Counted from the first letter of the stretch, positions 51,109 through 60,888 are shown. The stretch: 64,000 nucleotides of DNA from Pseudanabaena sp. Salubria-1 (GCA_023336205.1 JALQCR010000017.1:1-64000); one strand, 5' to 3'. Notes: generated from the letters alone by a model not told the origin. Numbers and translations are program-made.

Positions 51109-51942
51109 ATGCTGAGTATTAATTCTCGTAAGCAATATCGTGCTGGCAACTTATCTAGGCGATACGGCTCTTGGGCGATTGTGACGGGTGCATCTTCTGG
51201 GATTGGGCGAGAGCTAGCGCTGAGACTTGCCGAATCAGGGCTAAATCTGGTTCTAGTTGCGCGAAGTAAACAGGTATTGGAGCAAATGGCGATTGATTGG
51301 CGCGATCGCTATGCAATCGAGGCAAAAGTTCTGGCGGTTGACTTGTCGATGAATGCGGGAAACAGAATCATTTTGGAAGAAACGCAAAATCTAGATATTG
51401 GGTTGCTCGTAGCGGCGGCTGGATTTGGGACTTCGGGTGCATTTCTTGATTCTCCAATAGAAACAGAAATTGAAATGTTCAATGTCAATTGCCGATCTCT
51501 ATTAGAACTAACTTGGCATTTTGGGAGAAGGTTCGCTAAGCGTGGTAATGGCGGTATCGTGCTGATGAGTTCGATTGTCGGCTTTCAAGGAGCACCCTTT
51601 GCGGCTCACTATGCCGCGACTAAGGCATACGTTCAAACCTTAGCTGAAGCCCTATATGTGGAACTTGCACCGATGGGAATTGATGTGATTGCCTCTGCTC
51701 CAGGCCCTACCAATAGTGGTTTTGCTTCTCGTGCGGGCATGAAATTGGGAATGGCATTAAATCCTGTAGATGTGGCTCAGGCAACGCTAAAAGCTTTAGG
51801 CAAAAAGTCAACGATTTTACCAGGATTCATCTCCAAACTTTTGACCTATTCCCTTGCATTTTTGCCCCGTTGGGCGAGGGTGCAGATTATGGGGGGCGTA
51901 ATGCGAGATATGACTAAACATCAAAAAGCTGAAAACCCATGA
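51109..51942 (+). CDS. Short-chain dehydrogenase/reductase
   Basis: A 277-residue classical SDR. The cofactor motif TGASSGIGREL is near residue 29, the catalytic Ser is in LMSSIVGFQGAP, and the YAATK motif (Tyr and Lys) is in AAHYAATKAYVQTLAEALYVEL. It probably reduces or oxidises a lipid-like or small hydroxy compound with NAD(P)H; substrate unknown. An ACGGAG ribosome-binding site sits at the right distance. Its stop overlaps the devB start (ATGA), so it is in the devBCA operon, and its product may modify the compound exported by DevBCA. Confidence 0.9.
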   Translation: MLSINSRKQYRAGNLSRRYGSWAIVTGASSGIGRELALRLAESGLNLVLVARSKQVLEQMAIDWRDRYAIEAKVLAVDLSMNAGNRIILEETQNLDIGLLVAAAGFGTSGAFLDSPIETEIEMFNVNCRSLLELTWHFGRRFAKRGNGGIVLMSSIVGFQGAPFAAHYAATKAYVQTLAEALYVELAPMGIDVIASAPGPTNSGFASRAGMKLGMALNPVDVAQATLKALGKKSTILPGFISKLLTYSLAFLPRWARVQIMGGVMRDMTKHQKAENP

Positions 51943-53108
51943 GCATTAGATTTCCAATTCAATATCTACCCCTAACAGCGATCGCGATCGCTTCTGTAAG
52001 CATCGCTGGTATCGCCTATGTCAACCTCTCCCAAAAGTCCATCCAGCCTGCAATTTCCGAAACTACTCCCAAATTAGAATCTGTTTCAGCATTGGGCAGA
52101 TTAGAACCTGATGGCGAAGTAATTAAAGTATTTGCTCCGACATCTGGCGAAAGTGCACGAGTCGAACGGCTCAATGTGCAGCATGGACAACAGATTCGTA
52201 AAGGTGATGTGATTGCCTATCTCGATAACTATGCTCCGCGTGCGGCGGCTCTAAGGGAAGCACAGGAACGAGTTGCAGTTGCCGAAGCGCAATTACGGCA
52301 AGTGGAAGCAGGGGCAAAGTCGGGGCAGATTGTGGCGCAACAAAGAGTTGTCGATCGCATCCAAGTAGAATTACAAACGGAAACTGCTGCTCAAGAAGCA
52401 GCGATTGCAAGGTTAGAAGCAGAACTTCACAACGCCGAACTAGAGGATCGGCGGTATCAATATTTGCAAAAGGAAGGTGCAGTCTCAAGTTCCTTGCGTG
52501 ATAGTAAGCAGTTAACTAGCGATACAGTACGTCAACAACTAAATGAAGCGAAGGCTCAGTTATCCCGTATCGCGCGATCGCGTCAATCACAGGTTGCTGA
52601 GTCCCGCGCCACCCTTGACCAGATTGCCGAAGTTCGTCCAGTAGATGTGGAATTAGCGCGATCGCAGGTTGCTCAGGCAGAGGCAGGTGTAGCAAGGGCA
52701 AAAGCTGATCTTGATTTGGCTATAGTGCGATCGCCCCAAGATGGACAGGTTCTCAAAATCCATACCCGTGCTGGAGAATTAGTGGGAAATAACGGAATTA
52801 TTAGTTTGGGACAAACTCAACGTATGGTTGCGGTTGCTGAGGTTTACGAACTAGATATTAACCGAGTTAAGATCGGACAATCCGCCACCGTAATTAGTAA
52901 AAATAATGCGTTCCCTGAAACATTGCGCGGCAAAGTGAAGGAAGTTGGATTGCAGATTAGTAAAAAAGATGTCTTAAATACCGATCCTGCGGCTCAGTTC
53001 GATGCGCGAGTTGTTGAAGTAAAAATATTGCTAGATGAGCCTTCTAGCCGTTTAGTTTCAGGTTTAACCAATCTCAGTATTCAAGCCGCGATCGATATTC
53101 GAGAATGA
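51939..53108 (+). CDS. devB: DevB-like membrane-fusion protein (HlyD family)
   Basis: A 389-residue periplasmic adaptor of a DevBCA-type ABC exporter. It has an N-terminal membrane anchor (LPLTAIAIASVSIAGIAYVNL), a split lipoyl/barrel (GRLEPDGEVIKVFAPTSGESARVERLNVQHGQQIRKGDVIAYLD), a long coiled-coil hairpin rich in Ala and Gln (residues about 95-245), and the beta-barrel end (AVAEVYELDINRVKIGQSATV). DevBCA exports glycolipids for the heterocyst envelope in Anabaena; homologues in non-heterocystous species export other lipids or drugs. Overlaps the SDR gene by 4 bases; devC follows after 296 bases. Confidence 0.92.
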   Translation: MSIRFPIQYLPLTAIAIASVSIAGIAYVNLSQKSIQPAISETTPKLESVSALGRLEPDGEVIKVFAPTSGESARVERLNVQHGQQIRKGDVIAYLDNYAPRAAALREAQERVAVAEAQLRQVEAGAKSGQIVAQQRVVDRIQVELQTETAAQEAAIARLEAELHNAELEDRRYQYLQKEGAVSSSLRDSKQLTSDTVRQQLNEAKAQLSRIARSRQSQVAESRATLDQIAEVRPVDVELARSQVAQAEAGVARAKADLDLAIVRSPQDGQVLKIHTRAGELVGNNGIISLGQTQRMVAVAEVYELDINRVKIGQSATVISKNNAFPETLRGKVKEVGLQISKKDVLNTDPAAQFDARVVEVKILLDEPSSRLVSGLTNLSIQAAIDIRE

Positions 53109-53404
53109 GTCGCAGTGAGTAGATTCCCTCAGCCCCCCTTAAAAAGGCCACGGTTTACTCACAAGTCGGACTTACCCCCTTTAATTCCCCCTTGCAAAGG
53201 GGGAAAACCAGAAATCTTGTTCCCTCCCCTTTGCAAGGGGAGGGTTAGGGTGGGGTAATTCTCTTGATTTCACAGACAAACTGAGATATGCACACGGTAG
53301 TTTGAAAAGGGGAGAGAATTTTCTTCTTCCCCCTTTTTAAGGGGGATTGAGGGGGATCATTAGCATCTTTAAATTTTTAAAATGATTTCAAATCCTAGAG
53401 AGTT
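53109..53404. repeat. C/G-rich cyanobacterial repeat cluster before devC
   Basis: Several palindromic units of the CCCCCTTTNAAAGGGGG type occur here (around 53186-53203, 53223-53246 and 53329-53345), accompanied by AGGGTTAGGGTGGGG and GGGGGATTGAGGGGGA. A shorter relative lies at about 20220-20290. These are widely dispersed in cyanobacteria and have no coding potential. They interrupt the devB-devC spacing. Confidence 0.75.
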
Positions 53405-53663
53405 ATGACCAAAATCATAGATAAATCCATAAAAGTCACGGCAAAATCCAAAAAGAAGAAACCACTTTTTCTTTCTTGGTTGCAATTGCGGAAAGAGCGA
53501 GTGCGTTTGCTCGTAGCGATCGCAGGAATTAGTTTTGCTGATGTGCTGATGTTTTTGCAAATGGGATTTCGGGGTGCATTATTTAGCAGTGCCGTAGAAC
53601 TCCATCACAGCATCAATGGCGAAATTGTCATTTTGAGCAGTCGCTACCGATCGCTAATTTCCC

Positions 53664-55138
53664 AGCAATTCCAAATTCAAAAAGTAGCAAGATATACAAA
53701 ACCAAGAGTCTAAAAATTAACAGGAATCTGCAAAGACGGGGGCTTCATCAAGCATAAAGTCGATTAAATGTTGCCAACTCTTAAATAAAAAGTACTTGGT
53801 AAGAGAGAGAATATCTTGAAAGAATCCTCTACGAGTGCCACGCTTACGACGAATCTCTTGATAACTGGAATCTATTAAATGTAAAATCGTGTGAAATAGA
53901 AAAGCTAACAAATTAAGAGATAGAAGTGTCGATGACAAATGTTTTTGTCCATGACCAAAGTTATGTTCCAAGTTGTAGCCCTTGGTTTTCAACACATTGT
54001 GGTTCTCATTTTCGGTTTTCCAACGACATCTACCCGTTTCAACTACGACCGCCACATTGTCAATATTAACAGCATGATTAGTCACAAAAGCATTACGGTA
54101 GACTTCAGAATTATCAACACTATTGCGAACAGTCAGTTCACACCAGTTCACTAACAGAGAGGGTTCTTGTTCTCTTAAAGGTATCTGATTCACAAATCGA
54201 TAACTATATATTTCTATAGATTTCCCCTTGCGGTGTTTAGTCGTCAAATTCTGCACTTCACCATTTTTTTCAATGTAATCTAACCACTGATATAAACTAG
54301 GATGACTGGATGGTAAGCAGGTGAAAATGAAGTTCATATTTGCCTCTAAACAATTCTGACACATCGGTTGACGGCTATAGAGATCATCCCCTAATAACGT
54401 AATCGCCTGTCCTTCAAAAAGATGCCCATGTTTACTAATCCAGCGTTTCGCTGCGGCTGTTTCACAATCTTGTTTCTCATGTCCATCTTGCGGAGTGACG
54501 AATTCGGGTGGTAGAGAAATCACCTGTTCGCAACCTGGTGCAGCGATTACGGGCAAAATTGCTGTGTGTGAGTATGTTATTTTGCCACTGCGATGATTAC
54601 GGGTACTACAACATTCGCAGGATATTTTCGATGAGCTATGGTACTCCGTTCCATCTAAACAAATCAGTAAATTCCTATCCAATCTTTCATATCGTTTCAG
54701 GTGCTTTCCCATTTGCAGAAATTTATACACTTTCTCAAATACAGCGTTCAGACTCTTGGCGCTAATTAGGTCGAGGATATTGCGTATTTGCTGGTCAGAG
54801 GGTATTTTCTCCACTCCAAATATACTTTGAACGTTATTTTTTCCACTTCGACTCTGCAATTGTCTTTGATACTCTAAAAATGATTGACACTGCATAAAAA
54901 ACATCGAGAAAGCCGACAGCATCGCATCGCTGATTTTAAATTTTGTCCCATTGCTTTCGCTTCTTGGGTCTTTTATTTTCTCTATCCCCTCTTGCAGGAA
55001 ATCTAAAAAAACACTAAAAACTAAGATCGTTGGTGGCATTAACTGGATAGGATTATCATTTTTGCTATGTTTTAAGCTCTACCTTTATCTGGTTCCTTAT
55101 ATCTGTATACTTTGCTGCTTTTTGAATTTGAAACTGCT
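53664..55138 (-). mobile_element. Insertion sequence (1475 bp) with 11-bp duplication, in devC
   Basis: Inverted ends match at about 24 of 27 positions and start AGCAATTCCAAATTCAAAAA. GCTAATTTCCC is duplicated at 53653-53663 and 55139-55149. An 11-bp duplication is long and resembles that of IS4-type elements, but the transposase looks more like ISNCY-type proteins. It lies opposite to devC. Confidence 0.9.
53717..55039 (-). CDS. DDE transposase of the devC insertion
   Basis: A 440-residue transposase. It has the pattern KISDAMLSAFSMFFMQCQSFLEYQRQL, an Asp in NLLICLDGTEYHSS, a second in ITLLGDDLYSRQP and a Glu in GRCRWKTENENHNVLKTKGYNLEHNFGHGQKHLS, which fits a DDE enzyme with a C-terminal E in an extended W.TE...N...K motif, as in ISNCY-like families. 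The central CECCSTRNHRSG is a possible zinc site. The frame is intact. The family name is tentative. Confidence 0.82.
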   Translation of the reverse strand: MPPTILVFSVFLDFLQEGIEKIKDPRSESNGTKFKISDAMLSAFSMFFMQCQSFLEYQRQLQSRSGKNNVQSIFGVEKIPSDQQIRNILDLISAKSLNAVFEKVYKFLQMGKHLKRYERLDRNLLICLDGTEYHSSSKISCECCSTRNHRSGKITYSHTAILPVIAAPGCEQVISLPPEFVTPQDGHEKQDCETAAAKRWISKHGHLFEGQAITLLGDDLYSRQPMCQNCLEANMNFIFTCLPSSHPSLYQWLDYIEKNGEVQNLTTKHRKGKSIEIYSYRFVNQIPLREQEPSLLVNWCELTVRNSVDNSEVYRNAFVTNHAVNIDNVAVVVETGRCRWKTENENHNVLKTKGYNLEHNFGHGQKHLSSTLLSLNLLAFLFHTILHLIDSSYQEIRRKRGTRRGFFQDILSLTKYFLFKSWQHLIDFMLDEAPVFADSC

Positions 55139-56131
55139 GCTAATTTCCCTCGATCGCTTTACCGATCGCCGCCTTTACCAAGCCGCAGGTGTATCTGGCG
55201 TACAGTCCGTGAGTCCGATTTATCTCAACTTCATTCAATGGCGCAATCCTTACAACAAACAGATATGGGATATTTATGCCATTGGCATTAATCCCGAACA
55301 TCAGGTTTTAAATATTAAAGGAGTTGTCGAGAATCGCCAAAAACTGCGCGAACCAGACACAGTTCTCTTTAATTCTGGATCTCGGAACGAATTCGGGGCG
55401 ATCGCCAAAAACTTTAAAGCAGGAGAGTCCATCGTTACGGAAATTGACGAACGCCAGTTTCAGGTACGCGGACTGTTTCAACTTAGCCCCACCTTTGGCA
55501 TTAATGCCTATCTCGTCACTAGCGATATTAACTTTTTGCGAATGGTGCGATCGCGCCAAGGCGGACTAATCGATATTGGCGTAGTCAAGCTCAAACCTGA
55601 TGCCGATGTTAATAAAGTCTTATCAGAATTGCGATCGCTCCTTCCCAACGATGTCAAAGTCATGACGAGGCAAGATTTCGCCAAAGCCGAAGTAGCCTTT
55701 TGGAACGCGAGTACACCCGTAGGCTATACCTTCGATCTCGGTGTCGTAATCGCCTTTATTGTCGGAGCCGTAATCGTCTATCAAATTCTCTATAGCGATG
55801 TCTCTGACCATTTACCCGAATACGCCACCCTCAAAGCGATGGGATTTCGCGATCGCTATTTATTAATAGTCGTCTTCCAAGAATCCCTCATTCTCGCCGT
55901 CCTAGGCTTCATTCCCGCCACAGCAATGGCATGGGGTATTTACGAAATCACTCATATCGCCACTCTGTTACCAATGGCAATGGATACGGGACGCATTACG
56001 TTTGTATTTGTTCTAACCGCTATCATGTGTTCCGTTTCCGCCGCCGTAGCTGTGAGAAAAATTCAAACAGCCGATCCTGCGGACATTTTTTGATTCGTAA
56101 TTCGTAATTGATAATTCGTAATTCCAAAACA

Positions 56132-56827
56132 ATGTCTTCGCAATTTGCAATTTCAGTAACCAAGTTAAATCATTATTACGGTCAGGATGCTCTCCGTAAG
56201 CAGGTTTTGTATGATATCAATCTACAAATCGATCGCGGTGAAATTGTGATTATGACTGGACCTTCGGGTTCGGGGAAAACGACGTTGCTGACGCTCATGG
56301 GTGGTTTGCGATCGCCGCTAGAGGGTAGCCTTAAGATTCTCGATCAGGAATTACTTAATTCTATTCCCGACCAAATGACGCTAATTCGTCGCAATATTGG
56401 CTATATTTTCCAAGCCCATAATCTCTTAAACTTTCTCACCGTTTATCAAAATGTGGAAATGGCTCTAGAACTGCATGATGTGACTGCGGAAGAAGCAGAT
56501 CGACGGATTCGAGATGTCTTAAATGCGGTGGGTTTGTCTCATAGATTGGATTACTATCCTAGCGACCTGTCGGGAGGACAAAAACAAAGAGTAGCGATCG
56601 CTAGGGCCTTGGTGGGACAACCAAAAATAATTCTTGCCGATGAACCCACGGCGGCTCTAGATAAAAAATCAGGGCGTGATGTGGTGGAGATTATGGAGAA
56701 ATTAGCCAAACAGCAAGGCTGTACGATTCTCCTTGTGACCCACGACAATCGCATTCTCGATCTCGCAGATCGCATTATTTATATGGAGGATGGATACTTA
56801 ATGAATCATGCTGGTACTGTCACTTAA
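56132..56827 (+). CDS. devA: DevA-like ABC exporter ATPase
   Basis: A 231-residue MacB/LolD-type ATPase that drives the DevBC exporter. Walker A is MTGPSGSGKTTLLTLMGGLRS, the Q-loop is in IGYIFQAHNLLNFLT, the signature LSGGQKQRVAIARAL, Walker B KIILADEPTAALDKKSG and the H-loop LLVTHDNR. The ATG at 56132 (MSSQFAISVTKL) is preferred to a TTG at 56108, because the sequence between is a TAATTCG-type short tandem repeat. It follows devC by 38 bases. Intact, but its permease is interrupted. Confidence 0.93.
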   Translation: MSSQFAISVTKLNHYYGQDALRKQVLYDINLQIDRGEIVIMTGPSGSGKTTLLTLMGGLRSPLEGSLKILDQELLNSIPDQMTLIRRNIGYIFQAHNLLNFLTVYQNVEMALELHDVTAEEADRRIRDVLNAVGLSHRLDYYPSDLSGGQKQRVAIARALVGQPKIILADEPTAALDKKSGRDVVEIMEKLAKQQGCTILLVTHDNRILDLADRIIYMEDGYLMNHAGTVT

Positions 56828-56835
56828 TAATACCA

Positions 56836-56866
56836 AAACACAAAATGGCGTAGCCATTTTGTGTTT
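56836..56866. terminator. Hairpin after devA
   Basis: AAACACAAAATGGC and its complement form 14-base arms around GTA. The same arm sequence occurs inside the nested repeat at 35991-36154. Confidence 0.75.
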
Positions 56867-56925
56867 ATCAAACCCGACAATAGAATGACGATGCAAAGCG
56901 CTGTCATTCTATTGTCGGGTTTGAT
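56867..56925. terminator. Long hairpin before the 755-residue protein's stop
   Basis: ATCAAACCCGACAATAGAAT starts a perfect 23-base stem around a 13-base loop. It lies between convergent devA and the unknown membrane-protein gene, as a second terminator. Confidence 0.85.
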
Positions 56926-56935
56926 AAAGGCTTGA

Positions 56936-59203
56936 CTAACGGAAGTTCCACACTTCGTAACGTCCATTCCGAAGCGTGAGGATTTGTCCATCAATACTGC
57001 TTGGCAAAACATCTATCCAGATTCTGCCTCCACTCATATCACTGAAGATGAGAGAACCATCACTAGAAAAAGCGATCGCTAAAGGATAATGACGATCACC
57101 TAGATCAACTTTTTCGCGATCGAGCAATAGTAAATATTCAGGCTTTCCAGTGCCATCGAGACTTACCGAGGTCAGAGTCCATTGCTGCTGCACTAGTACA
57201 CCGAAATCCTCGATGCTGAGTGAAACTTCACCATTGCGCTGCAACTCGCGATACATAGTCCTAACTATGCGTTCAATCGTTGTTGATGAGAGGGATTGCC
57301 ATTCGACAGGAGATCCATTAGGTGGATTAAATCCACCGCCGCTAGTGACAAGAGGTTGAAGAATACTTTTATTTAGCAAAGGGGCAAGCGCAACCTCTCC
57401 TGAAGCAAGAATTCTAAGGCTTCCATTATCGCTAACCCAGAGGGAATGGGCAGTTAAAGTTGCTGTTTGCGATTTACCGTTGGGGTCATATAGTACTACT
57501 CCCAGACTACTATTGATAGAAAGCCCTAAAATTCTCCACAACAAAATTGATGAGCGATCGCTAAGTTCGCTAAATGGTGCATTGCTCCACTTATCACCGT
57601 CCTTCATCAAATTAATGTTGACTTCATACCAGCCTTGCCCTGATTCGAGCTTTGGTGGCGGCAAAAACCATTCCGATCCAGCGTCTCCCTTACCAATGTA
57701 GGCAACTGTTCCGATTAATTGTCTCGGGTCAAGAGTAACAGGAGCAAGATCGAGACGTTGCAATAATTGATTGGATTCTTTAGGATCGACTTTCTGCTCC
57801 CGTAGCCAATGCTCGGCACGGCGTAACCCGTTACGCTGTAGAACAACCAATCCGCCCCATAACTTAATTTCCTTGGCTCCAGTAAAAGTCAACATTGTCA
57901 TCACTCGTTGCCAAATGTGAGGATGATATTTGGCTAACATTTCGGCAATTTTATCGCCTTTGTATGCTGTATCATTGGCGATCTCCAAAGCCTCGCTCCA
58001 TCTTCCATCAATAATATTAACTAGTGCTTTTTCTCCTAAACTAGAATTAGGATTCTGGGCTTGGTCTGAGGTGATTTTGGCATGCAATGCAATCAAGTCA
58101 TACTGTTCTTGTAAAAATGGCGAAAGTTGTTTCCCTTGAGATCTCAAATCATCCACCATCAGATTGAATTTGCCCAATGCAGGTGACCATAGCCCAACGC
58201 TCGCCATCACCAACGCATCTTGATAAGCTTTGGGTTGACCCTTTGCTTCATTTAAAGTTACCTGACGCAATTGCACTTTGCGTATGGATCTAACGATCAC
58301 TTCTTCTGGTTGAAAAATTAGTAAGGAAGGTTCATATGCTTGAGTTTGATTAACCACTAATTGTACAGAATTAGAATTGCTTGGTAAAGCATTGCGCCAT
58401 ATAGGAAGTTCTCCTACAGGGCTAGTCCATACATCTAGTTCTACTAACTGCGATCGCTTATCATTGGAAAAGTAATAGATTTGTCCATAGGCAATACCAC
58501 CGATATTCCCCGTTGTACTAAACCAAATTCCATTGAATTGAGAGGGAGGATTGTTTAATAGGGATAATTTTTTGAGTGGAAGTCGATTGCGGTCTGGGCG
58601 CAATCGATCAGGAATGGCTTCAGTAGCATATTTAAACTTTGGCGATCGCACAAAATATTCGTCGATTCCTGCAACTGTGGTTGTACTAACTAACAGGTAT
58701 TTCTCTACACCCCGATCCCAAATGGTCTGATAGAAGCGGATTTCACGAATATTCTGGGTTTCTGTTTCCAAAACCGTATATATGGTTTCACCCGTTTTGA
58801 GATTGTAACTTTCGCCGAGCTTTAGGTAACTGCGCCCCAACTCAGCTTGGATTTGCGGGATACTTTTGGGGATATTCCATAATGAATTAGAGTAAAAAGC
58901 AGGAGCATCAGAAGATGATAGCCAACTGATCGCTAAGGGATTGGCTAGATAAATTAGCCCTAGCCCCACCAATCCCCCTACCAAGGGAATGCTTACAACT
59001 ACAAAAAAGTTTGACCATGTAAAGCGATCGCGCGGATCAATTTCTGGTAAATCTGATACAGCTAGTTCAGGCTGGTGATTGACTAGATCCCCAATCTGCG
59101 ATTCGCGATCTTTTTTTACCAGATCGCCATGCGGTTGTGAAGATTCAGGTAAAGACTCCATGCGCGGCATCGAAACTCTCAAACAGTTGCCATAGCCTAG
59201 CAT
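56936..59203 (-). CDS. Large membrane-anchored protein of unknown function
   Basis: A 755-residue protein I do not recognise. It has a polar N-terminal region (about 60 residues), one clear membrane segment (FFVVVSIPLVGGLVGLGLIYLA, about 66-87), then a large soluble part. Residues 110-330 have beta-rich, possibly lipocalin- or propeller-like features; 340-510 is helical and TPR-like in spacing (QPKAYQDALVMASVGLWSPALGKFNLM); the C-terminal part has alternating strands and ends YLLLLDREKVDLGDRHYPLAIAFSSDGSLIFSDMSGGRIWIDVLP. No catalytic motif was seen. Three ATGs (59203, 59170, 59161) are possible starts. The gene is solitary. Confidence 0.75.
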   Translation of the reverse strand: MLGYGNCLRVSMPRMESLPESSQPHGDLVKKDRESQIGDLVNHQPELAVSDLPEIDPRDRFTWSNFFVVVSIPLVGGLVGLGLIYLANPLAISWLSSSDAPAFYSNSLWNIPKSIPQIQAELGRSYLKLGESYNLKTGETIYTVLETETQNIREIRFYQTIWDRGVEKYLLVSTTTVAGIDEYFVRSPKFKYATEAIPDRLRPDRNRLPLKKLSLLNNPPSQFNGIWFSTTGNIGGIAYGQIYYFSNDKRSQLVELDVWTSPVGELPIWRNALPSNSNSVQLVVNQTQAYEPSLLIFQPEEVIVRSIRKVQLRQVTLNEAKGQPKAYQDALVMASVGLWSPALGKFNLMVDDLRSQGKQLSPFLQEQYDLIALHAKITSDQAQNPNSSLGEKALVNIIDGRWSEALEIANDTAYKGDKIAEMLAKYHPHIWQRVMTMLTFTGAKEIKLWGGLVVLQRNGLRRAEHWLREQKVDPKESNQLLQRLDLAPVTLDPRQLIGTVAYIGKGDAGSEWFLPPPKLESGQGWYEVNINLMKDGDKWSNAPFSELSDRSSILLWRILGLSINSSLGVVLYDPNGKSQTATLTAHSLWVSDNGSLRILASGEVALAPLLNKSILQPLVTSGGGFNPPNGSPVEWQSLSSTTIERIVRTMYRELQRNGEVSLSIEDFGVLVQQQWTLTSVSLDGTGKPEYLLLLDREKVDLGDRHYPLAIAFSSDGSLIFSDMSGGRIWIDVLPSSIDGQILTLRNGRYEVWNFR

Positions 59204-59369
59204 ATTTAATTTTTTTAAAGCATCTCAAAGAAATGCTTTAAAAAAATTATTGCTTCCTGACTAAAGTAAAGCTACAGCAAGTTCTGCTAGTTTAGAACGT
59301 TCTCCGTTAACAAGGGAAATATGAACTGCAATCAGCACAAAGAAGATAGTCGTGCCGACTATCTTCTTT

Positions 59370-60843
59370 GGGTGTAATTAAAAGTGAAATGGGAGAAATA
59401 AAGTAGGTTAGAAAGTATGATGGATAACAGTTCTAATCCAAAGAAGTCATAAAATTGAGCCGTGAATATAAAAACAAAAACAGCATCGTCCAGTAAAAGC
59501 ATAGAAGAAAGACTAAACGATTATCCTGAATTGAAAGCGAAAATCGAAGGATTATTATCCGTTGTAGAAAATGCAGAAGGTGATCTAATCAAAGCCGACG
59601 CAGCCGAGGAACGAGTGATAGAAGAAATCCGTCAGTTAGGACAAACAGCACTACAAACATGGGCAACGCGGCAAGAAATCAAGCAAAGCGAAGCATATAT
59701 CGCCGCGAATCCATCTTCACACCGAGGTGGTAAAAAAAACTCTATTGGTACAGCCGATATGGACGCATCGAAGTACTAGAGCAAAGGTACATCGAATTTG
59801 GAAGAGAGTCCAAACAGGTAGTGAGACCATTTCAAAAAGCCGCCGAAGTACATTGCCGAGGATATTCACGCCCATTGCAGAGAGTGATTACCGACTTTGG
59901 GTCAGATGTAGCGTTTGGGAAAATCCCAAAAAAAATGATGGAACATCATGGAATAAGCATCCCAATTAGTGCAGGACAGGAGATCACAGAAAGTCATGCC
60001 CAGCGTATATTAGAAACGCAGAGTTGGGAAACAGGATTCCCAGCAATCGAGGGTGTGGAGTTTTTAATAGCGGAGATGGATGGGACAATGATTCCGATTG
60101 TGGAAACAACGGCAAGCGAAACTGATGGCGAAGAAGTTGACCGTCGTAAGACGCGTAAAATTAGCTGGAAAGAAGCGCGTCTAACCTCGGCGCGTACCCC
60201 TGAGCAAGAGCAGCCTATTTTCGGAGCAACGATAGGCTCGACTGATGATGCAGGAGCAGCATTACTTGATTGTGCTATCCGTGCTGGATTGGGAGAAGAA
60301 ACCTTTGTGCATGGGGTTGGCGACGGTGCGCCTTGGATTGCTAGCCAAATCGAGCAGCGTTTTGGTGTACTTAGTCGCTACTTACTAGATTTCTATCATG
60401 TATGTGAATATCTAGCCGATGCAAGTCGCGTTTGTTCCCCAGATGCTCCGAAAGCATGGATGGATGTGCAGAAGCAACAACTCAAATCCAATCATGCTTC
60501 GGCTGTCCTTGAAGCTCTTAAGCCGTTTCAAGAACCTGAATCTGTTCCTGACAATCTGGCTGTGGTTAGATCCGCTTATCGCTATCTTTTCAATCGTCCT
60601 AATCGTCTAGACTATCAGGGCACGATTGACTCCAATTTACCCATTGGCTCTGGTGAAATTGAGAGTGGTCACCGCTATGTTATTCAAAATCGTTTAAAGC
60701 TTGCTGGCTCTTGGTGGACGATTGAAAATGCTAAGGCTATGCTTGCTCTTAGGATCTGCCGTACTAATCAAGATTGGGATGCTTATTGGCTTAATCTTTC
60801 TTCCATTTCTTATTGAGCTGAACTTTCACTTTTAATTGCACCC
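59370..60843 (+). mobile_element. ISKra4-like element (1474 bp) with 9-bp duplication
   Basis: Ends GGGTGTAATTAAAAGTGAAA and its complement differ at one base (T/C at position 6). ATCTTCTTT is duplicated at 59361-59369 and 60844-60852. It is a different element from the two 1186-bp copies but shares GGG ends, 9-bp duplication and a -1 frameshift transposase. Confidence 0.93.
59462..60816 (+). CDS. ISKra4 transposase, two frames joined by -1 frameshift
   Basis: The first frame runs 59462-59779 (105 residues); the second, one base back, stays open from 59734 to 60816. An A8C tract at 59732-59740 lets AAA-AAA slip by -1, which joins HRGGKK to KLYWYSRYGRIEVLEQRYIEFG and on to RPFQKAAEVHCRGYS, the uninterrupted ISKra4 layout, about 451 residues in all. 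The core residues are in FLIAEMDGTMIP (Asp), RYLLDFYHVCEYL (Asp) and PIGSGEIESGHRYVIQNRLK (Glu). Read without a shift the second part would start at GTG 59821, losing the linking region. The first start is GTG at 59462. Confidence 0.9.
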
Positions 60844-60888
60844 ATCTTCTTTGTGCTGATTGGTGAAAATTTATGTCAGGAAAAAGCA

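Larger units (their letters stand above)
53405..56093 (+). pseudogene. devC: devC ABC-exporter permease gene split by an IS
   Basis: Two pieces, 53405-53663 and 55139-56093, separated by the 1475-bp IS. With the IS and one GCTAATTTCCC removed, the frame is exact (RYRSLISLDRFTDRRLYQ) and gives 400 residues, the normal DevC length. The first piece has LFLSWLQLRKERVRLLVAIAGISFADVLMFLQMGFRGALF (first membrane helix); the second has the FtsX-like domain with three helices (GYTFDLGVVIAFIVGAVIVYQILYSDVSDH to the end). As it stands, devC is broken and the exporter should be inactive, although devB and devA are intact. Confidence 0.93.
59330..60861. repeat. Palindrome split by an ISKra4-like insertion
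   Basis: Left arm AATCAGCACAAAGAAGATAG plus TCG (59330-59352), loop TGC, and right arm CGACTATCTTCTTT (59356-59369) continued by GTGCTGATT at 60853-60861. Without the IS the 23-base arms are perfect. The IS landed in the right arm and duplicated ATCTTCTTT. Confidence 0.88.

Noticed and set aside
59727..59969. Separate 80-codon gene inside the ISKra4-like element
   Set aside because: It is the third frame across the frameshift region; the -1 fusion explains the transposase without it.
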